64,000 nt of DNA from Aquicoccus sp. G2-2 (lineage in GTDB: Bacteria > Pseudomonadota > Alphaproteobacteria > Rhodobacterales > Rhodobacteraceae), in assembly GCF_034555965.1 (NCBI RefSeq), contig NZ_JAYDCK010000003.1, positions 3,100,001 through 3,164,000 on the forward strand. Reading direction: 5' to 3'. Positions 1 to 8,733 of the stretch are shown piece by piece; positions within the stretch are counted from its first letter, which is position 1; each line of letters begins with the position of its first letter. A model generated the notes under the pieces. The model saw only the letters and a list, made by a program, of their open reading frames with translations. It did no database searches and was not told the DNA's origin. The translations under genes and the position numbers were made by a program.

Positions 1-302
1 GCAATGACCGGTACATGGGTCGTTTGGAAGAAAGTGTTGTAGTAGGGCAGTTCGCGCATTTGGCGCGCAGCGACCTCCGCCAATTCTTCGCGCCCATAGC
101 CAATATTGACACACCAAAGCCCAGCCATGGCATCGAGAATTTCTTTCCCTTCGCTATCAGTGAGAGTCACGCCCTTGGCGCGAGTGATTACCCGCGCGCC
201 TTTTGCCGCCAGATCATCACCAGTGGTAAACGGGTGCATATGATGGGCGGCATCAAGTGCCTGTAGTTCGGCTGTGGGCATGTGGTTCGTGATCGTCACC
301 AT
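1..302 (-). CDS. Class III aminotransferase, N-terminal part (polyamine-type, SpuC-like)
   Basis: The gene is cut by the left window edge; only about 100 N-terminal residues are visible. They include DAMAGLWCVNIGYG and ELPYYNTFF, the typical start of PLP-dependent class III transaminases of the putrescine/omega-amino acid:pyruvate type. The same region in the full-length paralogue at 6561-7913 reads DAVGGLWCVNLGYS and DLPYYSAF. The start at 302 has an AGAGG-like ribosome site and a promoter-like element upstream. The frame is continuous with the regulator upstream (303-1094), so the product could formally be a fusion. The neighbouring potFGHI genes and PuuB-like oxidase suggest polyamine catabolism; the exact substrate is inferred. 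Confidence 0.8.
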   Translation of the reverse strand, partial: MVTITNHMPTAELQALDAAHHMHPFTTGDDLAAKGARVITRAKGVTLTDSEGKEILDAMAGLWCVNIGYGREELAEVAARQMRELPYYNTFFQTTHVPVI

Positions 303-1094
303 TCGGAGGCCTCTTTCGTAAGTGTCATGATGCAGGCGCGCGAAACGCCACTGCAGAATATGATCAAATTTAACGATGTCAATCGAATCGGGTGCTTGCG
401 ATGTTACTCGGCAAGAGTCCGGCGAGACTTGCTCCATACCTTGAATCACGTCCTCTCGCATGGCTTTTGCGGCGCGAGCCGCATCACCGGCACGCATCGC
501 ATCAAGCGCCTCCTTGTGCTGGTCTGGTAGGTTTTGCGTCCCCAGCCGTCCGCAGACCACGCGTAGTGACGGGCCAAATCTCAACCAAAGGCCATCGGCC
601 AGAGATTGCAGGATTGGTGCGTCAGCCAACGCGTAGATTGTGCCGTGAAAGCGGTAATTCAATTCGAGATATCCACGCAGATCACCTGTTTTGATGGCAT
701 GATCGAGCGCCGCATCAATATCAAAGAGGTTGCTCAGAATGGGGTCAGACATGCGTTCCGCTGCGCGCAGGACAAGCTGCGGTTCAATTGCTGCGCGTGC
801 AAAAATAAGCTCATGAACGTTCTCGACGGTGAGTTGTGGGACACAGACACGACGATTGCCCTGAAACTCCAAAGCCCCCTCTGCGGTGAGGCGGCGGATC
901 GCTTCCCGAACTGGCGTCATCCCCGCGCCGAATCGTTCGGTGATGCCTTGGATTGTTACAGGCTGACCAGGCGCCAACTCACCAAAAAGAATCAGATCGC
1001 GAAGTTTCCGATATACCGTCTCATGCGCTGGAAGCGGCGCGGATTCGTTATGAACCACAATTTTTATCTGTTCGTTTTGGGCTTTCGATTTCAT
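303..1094 (-). CDS. GntR-family regulator with FCD domain; no stop codon before next gene
   Basis: This is a DNA-binding repressor of the FadR/FCD branch of GntR. Residues about 25-88 form the winged helix, with TPVREAIRRLTAEGAL as the recognition part. Residues about 95-225 form the helical ligand domain, with the candidate metal-site histidines in NYRFHGTIY and PDQHKEALD. The start at 1094 opens just inside the divergent intergenic region shared with the putrescine-binding protein gene. The family usually ends after a motif like AMREDVIQGMEQV. Here the frame runs another 40 or so codons and enters the aminotransferase ATG at 302 in frame, without any stop. Either a stop was lost by an indel or the protein is fused. 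It probably controls the surrounding polyamine genes through the TTGATCA palindromes. Confidence 0.8.
355..382 (-). promoter_or_regulatory. Sigma70-like promoter in front of the aminotransferase
   Basis: On the minus strand TTGACA (382-377) is followed after 16 bases by TATTCT (360-355). The element lies about 55 bases upstream of the ATG at 302. It sits inside the open frame that joins the regulator to the aminotransferase, which argues that this stretch is really intergenic. Its spacer holds a TTGATCA operator-like palindrome, so a bound repressor would block RNA polymerase. Confidence 0.5.
358..371. promoter_or_regulatory. Candidate GntR operator, copy 1 (TGATCAA core)
   Basis: The plus strand reads ATATGATCAAATTT, an imperfect palindrome centred on GATC at 362-365. 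It lies between the -35 and -10 elements of the aminotransferase promoter. The same core occurs upstream of the binding-protein gene (1184-1191) and the second aminotransferase (7943-7950). That these are sites for the adjacent regulator is inference from position and symmetry. Confidence 0.5.
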
Positions 1095-1183
1095 GATTCT
1101 CGCCTATTGCGCCTAATTCACGGGGGTTTGGACAAGATTGCACAAGGTATGAAAAATTGCCATGTTGCATCGACGGAAAAAAA

Positions 1184-1191
1184 TTGATCAA
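1184..1191. promoter_or_regulatory. Candidate GntR operator, copy 2 (TTGATCAA)
   Basis: TTGATCAA is a perfect 8-base palindrome within AAATTGATCAAATC. It lies 46 bases upstream of the potF-like start in the divergent region that also carries the regulator's own 5' end. One site here could control both the transporter operon and the regulator. Confidence 0.5.
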
Positions 1192-1237
1192 ATCTTGAAC
1201 CAAGGGGCATCTGACCCCGCAATCAGGGAGACAAACA

Positions 1238-2323
1238 ATGATCAAACAACTGCTCACGGCAACTGCCTCACTTGCGCTGATGGCGGCGATAGCTTCGGCT
1301 GAAGAAGTGCGCGTATATAACTGGTCAGATTACATCGACGAAGATCTGCTGGCCAAATTCACCGAAGAAACCGGCATTGATCTGGTTTATGACGTGTTTG
1401 ATTCCAACGAAGTGTTGGAGACCAAGATGCTGGCTGGCGGCTCTGGGTATGATGTGGTGGTTCCGTCGGGCACGTTCCTGCAACGGCAGATTACAGCAGG
1501 GGCGTTTCAGAAGTTCGACAAATCGAAGCTGCCAAATCTGAAGAATATGTGGGATGTGATCGAACAGCGCACTGCGCAGTATGACCCCGGGAACGAATAC
1601 GCGATCAACTATATGTGGGGGACGACCGGAATCGGCGTGAATATCAACAAGGTCAAGGAAGTGCTGGGCGACGATGCTCCGGTTAATTCGCTCGATCTGA
1701 TCTTCAACCCGAAGAACATGGAGAAGCTAAAGGATTGCGGTGTGCAATTTCTCGACGCGCCGGTTGAGATGATCCCTGCTGCGCTGGAGTATATCGGTGA
1801 AAATCCCGACAGCCATGACCCTGAAGTGATCAAGAAGGCCGAGCCAGTGCTGGCGGCGGTCCGCCCCTATGTGCAGAAATTCCATAGTTCGGAATACATC
1901 AACGCGCTTGCGAACGGTGATATCTGTGTAGCTTTCGGATGGTCAGGTGACGTTCTTCAAGCGCGCGACCGTGCCGCCGAAGCCGATAACGGCGTTGAGA
2001 TTGAATACCACGCGCCAAAGGAAGGCGCTCTTATGTGGTTCGATATGATGGCGATTCCTGCTGACGCACCGAACCCTGAGGGGGCGTTAAAGTTTCTGAA
2101 CTTCATCATGGACCCGCATAACATGGCGGCGGCTTCGAACTATGTTTATTATGCCAATGGTAACAAGGAGAGCCAGCAGTTCCTTGAGGAAGATGTGATT
2201 GGTGATCCGGCGATCTACCCGGACGAGGCGACTATGGAAAACCTCTACACCACGACGCCTTACGGTGCGAAGGTGCAACGAGTGGTGACGCGGCTTTGGA
2301 CAAAGATCAAATCCGGAACCTGA
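1238..2323 (+). CDS. potF: Periplasmic putrescine/polyamine-binding protein (PotF-like)
   Basis: This solute-binding protein feeds the potGHI ABC importer. The N-terminus is a signal peptide (hydrophobic core about residues 6-20, cleavage near ASA/EE). The mature protein opens with VRVYNWSDYID, a hallmark of PotD/PotF proteins, and at 361 residues it has the family length. Acidic and aromatic ligand positions such as YDVVVPSG and FGWSGD are preserved. The ATG at 1238 follows AGGGAG at 1225-1230. The gene heads a collinear operon with the ATPase, two permeases and an amine oxidase. Putrescine as the ligand is inferred from this context. Confidence 0.9.
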   Translation: MIKQLLTATASLALMAAIASAEEVRVYNWSDYIDEDLLAKFTEETGIDLVYDVFDSNEVLETKMLAGGSGYDVVVPSGTFLQRQITAGAFQKFDKSKLPNLKNMWDVIEQRTAQYDPGNEYAINYMWGTTGIGVNINKVKEVLGDDAPVNSLDLIFNPKNMEKLKDCGVQFLDAPVEMIPAALEYIGENPDSHDPEVIKKAEPVLAAVRPYVQKFHSSEYINALANGDICVAFGWSGDVLQARDRAAEADNGVEIEYHAPKEGALMWFDMMAIPADAPNPEGALKFLNFIMDPHNMAAASNYVYYANGNKESQQFLEEDVIGDPAIYPDEATMENLYTTTPYGAKVQRVVTRLWTKIKSGT

Positions 2324-2338
2324 TCTGGTAGAAACAAC

Positions 2339-2363
2339 GGCCCGCACCAACCCGGTGCGGGCC
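2339..2363 (+). terminator. Intercistronic hairpin after potF
   Basis: GGCCCGCACC (2339-2348) pairs perfectly with GGTGCGGGCC (2354-2363) over a 5-base loop. No T-tract follows and the next gene begins 25 bases later. It is more likely an mRNA-stabilising or attenuating hairpin, raising binding-protein expression over the membrane parts, than a full terminator. Confidence 0.7.
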
Positions 2364-2387
2364 AAGTAATTTAGAGGGAGGGTGGCG

Positions 2388-3512
2388 ATGAACCAGCCAG
2401 TTTTCGCGCCATGGGATGACCCTGACGAAAAGCCTTTGATCCAGTTTCAGGGGGTGACCAAGCGGTTCGGCGACTTTACCGCAATCGACGACCTAACCAT
2501 CGATATTTATGCACAAGAATTCTTTGCATTGCTGGGGCCGTCTGGTTGTGGGAAGACCACGCTGATGCGAATGCTGGCGGGGTTCGAGAACCCGACCGAA
2601 GGCACGATCCTGCTTGATGGCCAGAACATCGTACCGGTTCCGCCCAATAAGCGGGCGGTAAATATGATGTTTCAGAGCTATGCATTGTTTCCGCATTTGA
2701 ACGTGGCTGACAATATTGCATTTGGGTTGAAGCGGGAAAGTAGCAACAAGGAAACAATCGAAGCACGGGTTGATGAGATGCTCAAACTCACCCGGCTTGA
2801 AAAATTCGCCCGGCGAAAGCCGCATCAGATTTCCGGCGGGCAGCGGCAGCGTGTGGCGCTGGCACGCAGTCTGGCGAAGGCGCCGAAACTGCTGCTTCTG
2901 GACGAGCCACTTGGCGCGCTTGATAAGAAGCTGAGGCAAGACACTCAGTTCGAGTTGATGGATATTCAGGAGAAGACCGGCACCACATTTGTGATTGTGA
3001 CCCACGATCAAGAAGAAGCAATGACCGTTGCCTCCCGCGTCGCCGTGATGGATGAAGGGAAGCTCATTCAGGTGGCCACGCCTGCGGTGATCTATGAGCA
3101 ACCCACTTCCGTGTATGTGGCGGATTTCATTGGTGATGTGAATATTATTGAAGGCCAGGGCACACAGGCAGGAGATGGCTATGATGTTGCGTTTGCAGAA
3201 GGCGAGCCGACTCTTCACGCCAAGACCGGGAAGGACTTGGGTGCCCAGGCTAAATGCCATCTCGCCATCCGCCCAGAAAAAGTGCGGATAACCACTGAGA
3301 AGCCAAAGGACGCTGGGAATGCTCTGGAAGGGTCGATCCTCGATATTGCCTATCTCGGCAATATTTCCACCTATCATGTGCAGCTTTCCAATGGGAGAAT
3401 CATGAAGGCGCAGGAAGCCAACACGACGCGGCTTTCAAGGCGGGCGTTCACTTGGGAGGATAAGGTCTGGCTAAGTTGGTCTGATACGGCCGCCGTGGTT
3501 CTGGAGGGCTGA
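2388..3512 (+). CDS. potG: Polyamine ABC transporter ATPase (PotG-like)
   Basis: This is the cytoplasmic nucleotide-binding subunit that powers polyamine import. Walker A is GPSGCGKTT (about residues 50-58), the signature is SGGQRQR, and Walker B is LLLDEPLGALD. A C-terminal TOBE-type domain follows, with CHLAIRPEKVRI. The product is 374 residues long. The ATG at 2388 is preferred over an in-frame GTG at 2382 because GGAGGG at 2376-2381 is correctly spaced from it. It lies between the binding protein and two permeases. Substrate assignment rests on operon context. Confidence 0.92.
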   Translation: MNQPVFAPWDDPDEKPLIQFQGVTKRFGDFTAIDDLTIDIYAQEFFALLGPSGCGKTTLMRMLAGFENPTEGTILLDGQNIVPVPPNKRAVNMMFQSYALFPHLNVADNIAFGLKRESSNKETIEARVDEMLKLTRLEKFARRKPHQISGGQRQRVALARSLAKAPKLLLLDEPLGALDKKLRQDTQFELMDIQEKTGTTFVIVTHDQEEAMTVASRVAVMDEGKLIQVATPAVIYEQPTSVYVADFIGDVNIIEGQGTQAGDGYDVAFAEGEPTLHAKTGKDLGAQAKCHLAIRPEKVRITTEKPKDAGNALEGSILDIAYLGNISTYHVQLSNGRIMKAQEANTTRLSRRAFTWEDKVWLSWSDTAAVVLEG

Positions 3513-3515
3513 GCG

Positions 3516-4406
3516 ATGCGCAGGTTTTTCCTTATCGCGGTGCCGTATGTCTGGCTTCTGGCGCTGTTTCTGGTTCCGTTTTTGATCGTTCTGAAAATCT
3601 CACTTTCGGACACCGCGCTTGCGATTCCGCCGTATACGCCGATGCTCGATCTGAGCCATGGTTGGGAGGGCTTGAAAGCCTTCTTTTCCAAGCTCGACTT
3701 TGAAAATTACTGGTTTCTATCGTCAGATGAACTTTACTGGCGTGCTTATCTTTCCAGCCTGAAAATCGCAGTTTTTTCTACCGGGCTTGCACTGTTGATC
3801 GGATATCCGATCGCCTATGGCATGGCACAGGCGCGCGACGAATGGCGCCCCACCCTGATGATGTTGGTAATCCTGCCATTCTGGACCAGCTTCCTGATCC
3901 GGGTCTATGCGTGGATTGGTATCCTGAGCCCAGAAGGGCTGTTGAATCAATTTCTTGGCTGGACCGGTATCATCAGCGAACCGCTTGCGATCCTCAACAG
4001 CAATACGGCGGTCTATATCGGCATCGTCTATACCTATCTGCCGTTCATGATCCTGCCAATTTATTCGGCACTTGAGAAGCTCGACATATCTCTTCTCGAA
4101 GCGGCTGAAGACCTGGGCTGTTCGCGGCTTTCTGCCTTTTGGCTGGTGACAATCCCACTCTCGAAAAGCGGCATAATCGCCGGGTGTTTCCTGGTGTTCA
4201 TTCCCGTGCTTGGGGAGTTTGTTATCCCGTCGCTGCTTGGCGGCTCCAGAACGCTGATGATTGGCAAGGTGCTTTGGGAGGAATTCTTCAACAACCGTGA
4301 CTGGCCGGTCGCTTCTGCCGTCGCGGTGATCCTGTTGCTGCTGTTGGTTGTGCCCATCATCCTGTTTCAGCGTAATGAGCAGAAAAGTCGGGAGGCCGAA
4401 GCATGA
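3516..4406 (+). CDS. potH: Polyamine ABC transporter permease (PotH-like)
   Basis: This is an integral inner-membrane permease of 296 residues. It has an N-terminal membrane segment (VPYVWLLALFLVPFLIVL) and several further hydrophobic helices. The EAA loop, EAAEDLGCSRLSAFWLVTIPLS, is where the ATPase docks. Only three bases separate it from potG, and its end overlaps potI by four bases (ATGA), indicating translational coupling. Confidence 0.92.
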   Translation: MRRFFLIAVPYVWLLALFLVPFLIVLKISLSDTALAIPPYTPMLDLSHGWEGLKAFFSKLDFENYWFLSSDELYWRAYLSSLKIAVFSTGLALLIGYPIAYGMAQARDEWRPTLMMLVILPFWTSFLIRVYAWIGILSPEGLLNQFLGWTGIISEPLAILNSNTAVYIGIVYTYLPFMILPIYSALEKLDISLLEAAEDLGCSRLSAFWLVTIPLSKSGIIAGCFLVFIPVLGEFVIPSLLGGSRTLMIGKVLWEEFFNNRDWPVASAVAVILLLLLVVPIILFQRNEQKSREAEA

Positions 4407-5224
4407 GACGATTTTCATGGTTCAACGCCACATCGCTGACTTTGGGATTTGCTTTTCTTTATCTGCCGATGATTCTGCTTATTACCTACAGTTTCAACGG
4501 CGGGCGCAATGTTGCGGTCTGGGCCGGGTTCTCGACCAAGTGGTATGGGGAGTTGTTTCGCGACGAACAGATGCTCGATGCGGCATGGGTGACGCTGCGG
4601 GTCGCGTTCTTTTCGTCCACGCTGGCGACCGCCCTTGGGACGATGGCCGCCTATGTGATAGTGCGCGCAGGCCGCTTTAGGGGGCGCACACTTTTTTCCG
4701 GTATGGTCTATGCACCGCTGGTCATGCCAGATGTGATCCTTGGTCTTTCCCTGTTCTTGTTGTTCAAGCCGCTGTTCAGCCAGATGGGCATTCAGACCAT
4801 CGTCTTGGCTCACGCGACGTTCTCCATGTGTTATGTTTCCGTTGTGGTCTCCTCCCGTCTGGTCAGCTTCGATCGTTCGCTTGAAGAGGCCGCGCTTGAC
4901 CTTGGCTGCTCGCCGTTCGCGGCATTCCGGCTTGTCACCTTGCCGATCATTGCGCCCGCCGTCATTTCGGGATGGCTTCTTGCTTTCACGCTGTCTCTGG
5001 ATGATCTGGTGGTCGCCTCGTTCACCACCGGGCCGGGCGCCACCACACTGCCAATGAAGATATGGAGTGCGGTGCGGCTGGGTGTGAACCCGGAAATCAA
5101 CGCGCTTTCAACGATCATGATTGCCATCGTCACCGTTGGGGTGATTACTGCATCGCTTGTTTCGAAACGTGCCGCCCTGCGCCAGCACGCCGAAGAACAG
5201 GCGGCCGAGCGGGCAACCGGATGA
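4403..5224 (+). CDS. potI: Polyamine ABC transporter permease (PotI-like)
   Basis: This is the second inner-membrane permease, 273 residues, pairing with the PotH-like subunit. It has an N-terminal membrane helix (LGFAFLYLPMILLITYSF) and an EAA loop (LEEAALDLGCSPFAAFRLVTLP). The start overlaps the end of potH and its stop overlaps the ATG of the following oxidase, so the operon is tightly coupled. Confidence 0.92.
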   Translation: MRRFSWFNATSLTLGFAFLYLPMILLITYSFNGGRNVAVWAGFSTKWYGELFRDEQMLDAAWVTLRVAFFSSTLATALGTMAAYVIVRAGRFRGRTLFSGMVYAPLVMPDVILGLSLFLLFKPLFSQMGIQTIVLAHATFSMCYVSVVVSSRLVSFDRSLEEAALDLGCSPFAAFRLVTLPIIAPAVISGWLLAFTLSLDDLVVASFTTGPGATTLPMKIWSAVRLGVNPEINALSTIMIAIVTVGVITASLVSKRAALRQHAEEQAAERATG

Positions 5225-6564
5225 AGCGGATATTTTCGGACTTTGTGTATTCGGATGACCGGATCGACAACTGTTTTTGGGCCGATGAGGTGCCTGAAGC
5301 CAAGCTTGAACGGCGGCCGTTACAGGGGGCGCACAAGGCGGACGTTGCAATTATCGGCGGTGGGTTCACCGGCCTATCGGCGGCGCTGCATCTGGCCAAG
5401 GCCGGGGTCAGTGTTGTTGTGCTGGAAGCGCGCCACCCCGGCTGGGGCGCATCAGGGCGCAATGGCGGATTCTGCTGCCTTGGTGGTGCGAAGATGGGTG
5501 ATGCGGGCCTTGATCGCGCCTACGGGAAGGCAGCGCGGCTTGAGTGGCGCAAGGCAGAGATGGCAGCAATCGAGTTGGTGGCCGAGCTTCTGGATGAACA
5601 TGAGATTAAGGCTGATCGGCATTCGAATGGTGAAACCCTTCTTGCACATCGTATGACGGCAGCGCAGCAGTTTGATCGTGAGATTGCCGCCACCGAGGAA
5701 AATTATGGTATAACGCCCGAGATCACCCCGAAAGAGAACCTCGCCGTAGAAGGCTTGAACGGCGGGCCGTTTCACGGGGCGCTGACGGTGCGGCTGGGCT
5801 TTGGGTTGCATCCGCGCAAGTATCTTGATGGGCTGCTTACAGCCGCGGAAGGTTCCGGGGCGGTGGTGTTCGGCCAATCACCGGTATCGCAGATGGCACG
5901 GACGGGCGACCATTGGCGTATCACGACGGGACCGGGTGAGGTCACTTGTGACACGGTCTTGCTGGCAACCAATGGCTATTCGAGCGAAGACCTGCCGGAA
6001 TGGATGGCCGGGCGTTATATGCCGTCGCAATCGAGCATCATAGTAACCCGCCCGATGGAGCAGACGGAATTAGATGCACAGGGCTGGACAAGTGACCAGA
6101 TGTCTTACGACAGTCGCAATTTGCTACACTATTTCCGCTTGATGCCGAATCGGCGTTTTCTGTTTGGGATGCGTGGTGGTTTATGGGGGTCAAAACGTTC
6201 GGAGGGCGGTATTGATCGGCTGATCCGGCGGGATTTTGCAACGATGTTCCCCGCGTGGCGCGATGTTGAAATTACCCATAGCTGGAGCGGTATGGTTTGC
6301 CTTTCGCGTGATCTCAGACCTTTTTGCGGTGCGGTGCCGGGGCAACGGGGCATGTTTGCGGGCTTTGCCTATCACGGCAATGGCGTGGCGATGGGAAGTT
6401 ATACCGGCGCGCTGCTGGCTGATCTTGCATTGGGGCGCACATCAGAGAGAATTTATCCGGAAATCATGAAGAAACCGCCCAGAAAGTTTCCTTTCGGGCG
6501 GTTTCGCAGGGCAGTGATGTTTCCGGCCTATGCCGGATACGGCATGCGCGACTTGCTGGGTTAA
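5221..6564 (+). CDS. FAD-dependent amine oxidoreductase (gamma-glutamylputrescine oxidase-like)
   Basis: This is a DAO-family flavoprotein of 447 residues. The dinucleotide fold is at residues about 42-70 (VAIIGGGFTGLSAALHLAKAG, ending VVVLEA), followed by GASGRNGGFC, typical of PuuB/OrdL-type oxidases. The C-terminus has the FAD-contacting GFAYHGNGVAMG. The ATG at 5221 overlaps the potI stop. It probably oxidises a polyamine or its gamma-glutamyl derivative imported by the upstream transporter. No PuuA-type synthetase lies in this window. Its last bases overlap the convergent aminotransferase by four. Confidence 0.85.
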   Translation: MKRIFSDFVYSDDRIDNCFWADEVPEAKLERRPLQGAHKADVAIIGGGFTGLSAALHLAKAGVSVVVLEARHPGWGASGRNGGFCCLGGAKMGDAGLDRAYGKAARLEWRKAEMAAIELVAELLDEHEIKADRHSNGETLLAHRMTAAQQFDREIAATEENYGITPEITPKENLAVEGLNGGPFHGALTVRLGFGLHPRKYLDGLLTAAEGSGAVVFGQSPVSQMARTGDHWRITTGPGEVTCDTVLLATNGYSSEDLPEWMAGRYMPSQSSIIVTRPMEQTELDAQGWTSDQMSYDSRNLLHYFRLMPNRRFLFGMRGGLWGSKRSEGGIDRLIRRDFATMFPAWRDVEITHSWSGMVCLSRDLRPFCGAVPGQRGMFAGFAYHGNGVAMGSYTGALLADLALGRTSERIYPEIMKKPPRKFPFGRFRRAVMFPAYAGYGMRDLLG

Positions 6565-7913
6565 ACCGCAGCCAAGCCAGCATCGAGAGCCGCGAGGACC
6601 GTGGCGATTTCGGCCTCAGTAATCGTTAGTGGTGGTGACATCAGGATATTGTTCCCACCAAGGCGAACCATGGCGCCGGCGTCATAGGCAGCCTTGTGGA
6701 TGGTCTTCATCGTGGCGAGATCCATCGGTGTTTTGGTGTCTTTGTCGGAGACCAGTTCAACCCCAGTCATCAACCCATGCCCGCCGCGCACATCACCGAT
6801 CATGTCGTATTTCCCGGCCAATTTCAGCACGCCGTCATAAAGCTGTTTCCCGCGCGCTGCGGCGTTGGACTTGGTGTCGAGCCGAAGCGTTTCCGAAAGG
6901 CAGGCGGTGACGGCGGCGGCACCAACCGGATGAGCGGAGTAGGTATAACCGTGGTAAATCGCGCCTTCCCCGGTGGTGTCTTTTTCGAACACGTCGGCCA
7001 CTTTTTCGCTCATCAACGCGGCACCTACCGGGAAATAGCCCGAGGTAATTCCCTTTGCGGTACTCATCATGTCAGGCTTCACCCCCCAATGCCGCGCGCC
7101 GGACCAATCGCCGGTGCGCCCGAAACCGGTAATCACCTCATCCGAGATCAGCAGGATGCCGTGACGGTCGCAAATCTCACGCATCAGGGGCATGAAGGTT
7201 TCCCCCGGCACGATGACGCCCCCGGCCCCCTGAATGGGTTCCATAATGAAGGCGGCGATGGTGTTCGCGCCCTGAAACGCAATCTCGTCCTCCATCATCT
7301 GGGCGATATTCTGTGCAAGTTGATCGGGGGCAGTTTCATTGAAGGGGTTGCGGTATGGATAGGGTGACGGCAGGTGAAAGCAGCCCGCAAGAAGCGGTTC
7401 ATAGGCCGTGCGAAAGCGGTTGTTGCCGTTGACTGAGGCACCGCCGAAATGGGTGCCGTGATAGCCTTTCTTCAGCGACAGGAACTTGGTGCGTGTCGGC
7501 TCTCCGCGCAGGCGATGATACTGGCGCGCCAACCGCAGTGTGGTTTCGACCGAATCCGAACCGCCCGAAGTGAAGAACGCGCGGACCATGCCATCCTTTG
7601 CAAAGAACTCGCGCACGGCATAGGATGCCTCGATCGCGGTCGGGTTCGACGTGCCTGCAAAGGCCGAATAATAAGGCAGATCGTAAAGCTGTTTGGCGAT
7701 GGCGTCTTTCACGACGTCGTTGGAATAACCAAGGTTCACGCACCACAGCCCACCCACGGCGTCGACAACGCGATGGCCGTCGATATCCGTGATATGGCTG
7801 CCATCGGCACCTTTGATGATGGTTGGCGCATTCTGCTGTGCGTCACCGGGATGGCCCATAGGATGCCAGAGGTGGCGGGCGTTGTTTTCCTTCAGGAAGT
7901 TGTCGTCTTTCAT
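6561..7913 (-). CDS. Class III aminotransferase (putrescine/omega-amino acid:pyruvate type)
   Basis: This PLP enzyme of 450 residues is a close relative of the truncated copy at 1-302. Features are GLWCVNLGY, SGGSDSVETTLRLARQYH, ISDEVITGFGRTG and the Schiff-base lysine in STAKGITSG. It probably transfers the amino group of putrescine or a related diamine to pyruvate. It is convergent with the amine oxidase, the stops overlapping at 6561-6564. A TTGATCAA palindrome 30 bases upstream of the start suggests co-regulation with the other polyamine genes. Confidence 0.88.
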   Translation of the reverse strand: MKDDNFLKENNARHLWHPMGHPGDAQQNAPTIIKGADGSHITDIDGHRVVDAVGGLWCVNLGYSNDVVKDAIAKQLYDLPYYSAFAGTSNPTAIEASYAVREFFAKDGMVRAFFTSGGSDSVETTLRLARQYHRLRGEPTRTKFLSLKKGYHGTHFGGASVNGNNRFRTAYEPLLAGCFHLPSPYPYRNPFNETAPDQLAQNIAQMMEDEIAFQGANTIAAFIMEPIQGAGGVIVPGETFMPLMREICDRHGILLISDEVITGFGRTGDWSGARHWGVKPDMMSTAKGITSGYFPVGAALMSEKVADVFEKDTTGEGAIYHGYTYSAHPVGAAAVTACLSETLRLDTKSNAAARGKQLYDGVLKLAGKYDMIGDVRGGHGLMTGVELVSDKDTKTPMDLATMKTIHKAAYDAGAMVRLGGNNILMSPPLTITEAEIATVLAALDAGLAAV

Positions 7914-7942
7914 CGTGCGGGCTCCCAGCCAATGATAACAAT

Positions 7943-7950
7943 TTGATCAA
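7943..7950. promoter_or_regulatory. Candidate GntR operator, copy 3 (TTGATCAA)
   Basis: A perfect TTGATCAA palindrome lies within CAATTTGATCAAAAGG, about 30 bases upstream of the aminotransferase start at 7913. Its position between start codon and upstream gene fits an operator overlapping a promoter. It matches the other two sites in this cluster. Confidence 0.5.
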
Positions 7951-7992
7951 AAGGCTACCATGGCCCACGGGTGAGTCGGAAGCCTGAACAGT

Positions 7993-8733
7993 CTAATCCT
8001 GTCGATAGAGACGCACGAAATTGCGCAGAACCAGTTCCGGGGCGTGGACATCTGTGGTGCGGCACAACGCAATGAGGGCATCGCCATCCTCAGGAGGGAA
8101 ATACCCACGATGTTTGTAGATGTTTATGCGTGTCTCGAACCCGGCGCTGTCGGCCTCTGGATGAAATTGCGTAGCATAGACGTTCCGCCCGAACCGGATC
8201 ATCTGAAGCGGGCAGGTGGGTGAGGCAATGAGATGGGCGCAGCCTTCCGGGAGGCTTTGGACGGCTTCCTTGTGGCCAACGAAGGCCTGAAAAGCGTCGG
8301 GTAGACCGGCGCAGAGAGGATCAGTTCTGCCAGCGTCAGTCAGGGTGCAATCGGCGGCCCCGACAGGTTCGCCAAAACGCGCCTTGCTGACAGGCGCACC
8401 GAGATGATGGCCAAGAATGCCGATACCATAACAACAGCCGAGATAAGGGAAGTCGCGGTTTGTAATTTCAGGCATGAGCGCCAGAACGGCGGCTTCCATG
8501 TGCGCTTCGACGGGAGTTTTCTTTGCAGGTGGGTCGCTGATACAGCCGGGGCCGCCGCCGACGATCACACCGGCATAGGCGGAAAGATCAAGCGTGGCGG
8601 GGAGGCTTTCCTGATCCAAGCGGATGCGCCGCACCTCATCGAATGACAACCCACCCTTGCGCAGGATGGCTGCGAACTCATCGTCAGAGGCCTCGGGCTC
8701 GGGGCGCAGTTGCAAAACGAGGAAGGGCTTCAT
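7993..8733 (-). CDS. Class I glutamine amidotransferase-like protein
   Basis: The protein is 246 residues, with the GMP-synthase-like amidotransferase fold. VGGGPGC is followed by the nucleophile elbow GCCYGIG (catalytic Cys) and the catalytic His in TQFHPEAD. It probably hydrolyses a gamma-glutamyl amide. Its place behind the polyamine aminotransferase is compatible with gamma-glutamyl polyamine metabolism, but it does not look like PuuD (peptidase C26) and the substrate is unknown. Confidence 0.8.
   Translation of the reverse strand: MKPFLVLQLRPEPEASDDEFAAILRKGGLSFDEVRRIRLDQESLPATLDLSAYAGVIVGGGPGCISDPPAKKTPVEAHMEAAVLALMPEITNRDFPYLGCCYGIGILGHHLGAPVSKARFGEPVGAADCTLTDAGRTDPLCAGLPDAFQAFVGHKEAVQSLPEGCAHLIASPTCPLQMIRFGRNVYATQFHPEADSAGFETRINIYKHRGYFPPEDGDALIALCRTTDVHAPELVLRNFVRLYRQD

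Noticed and set aside
2382..2387. GTG start for the PotG-like ATPase
   Set aside because: It overlaps the ribosome site GGAGGG; the ATG six bases later is correctly spaced.
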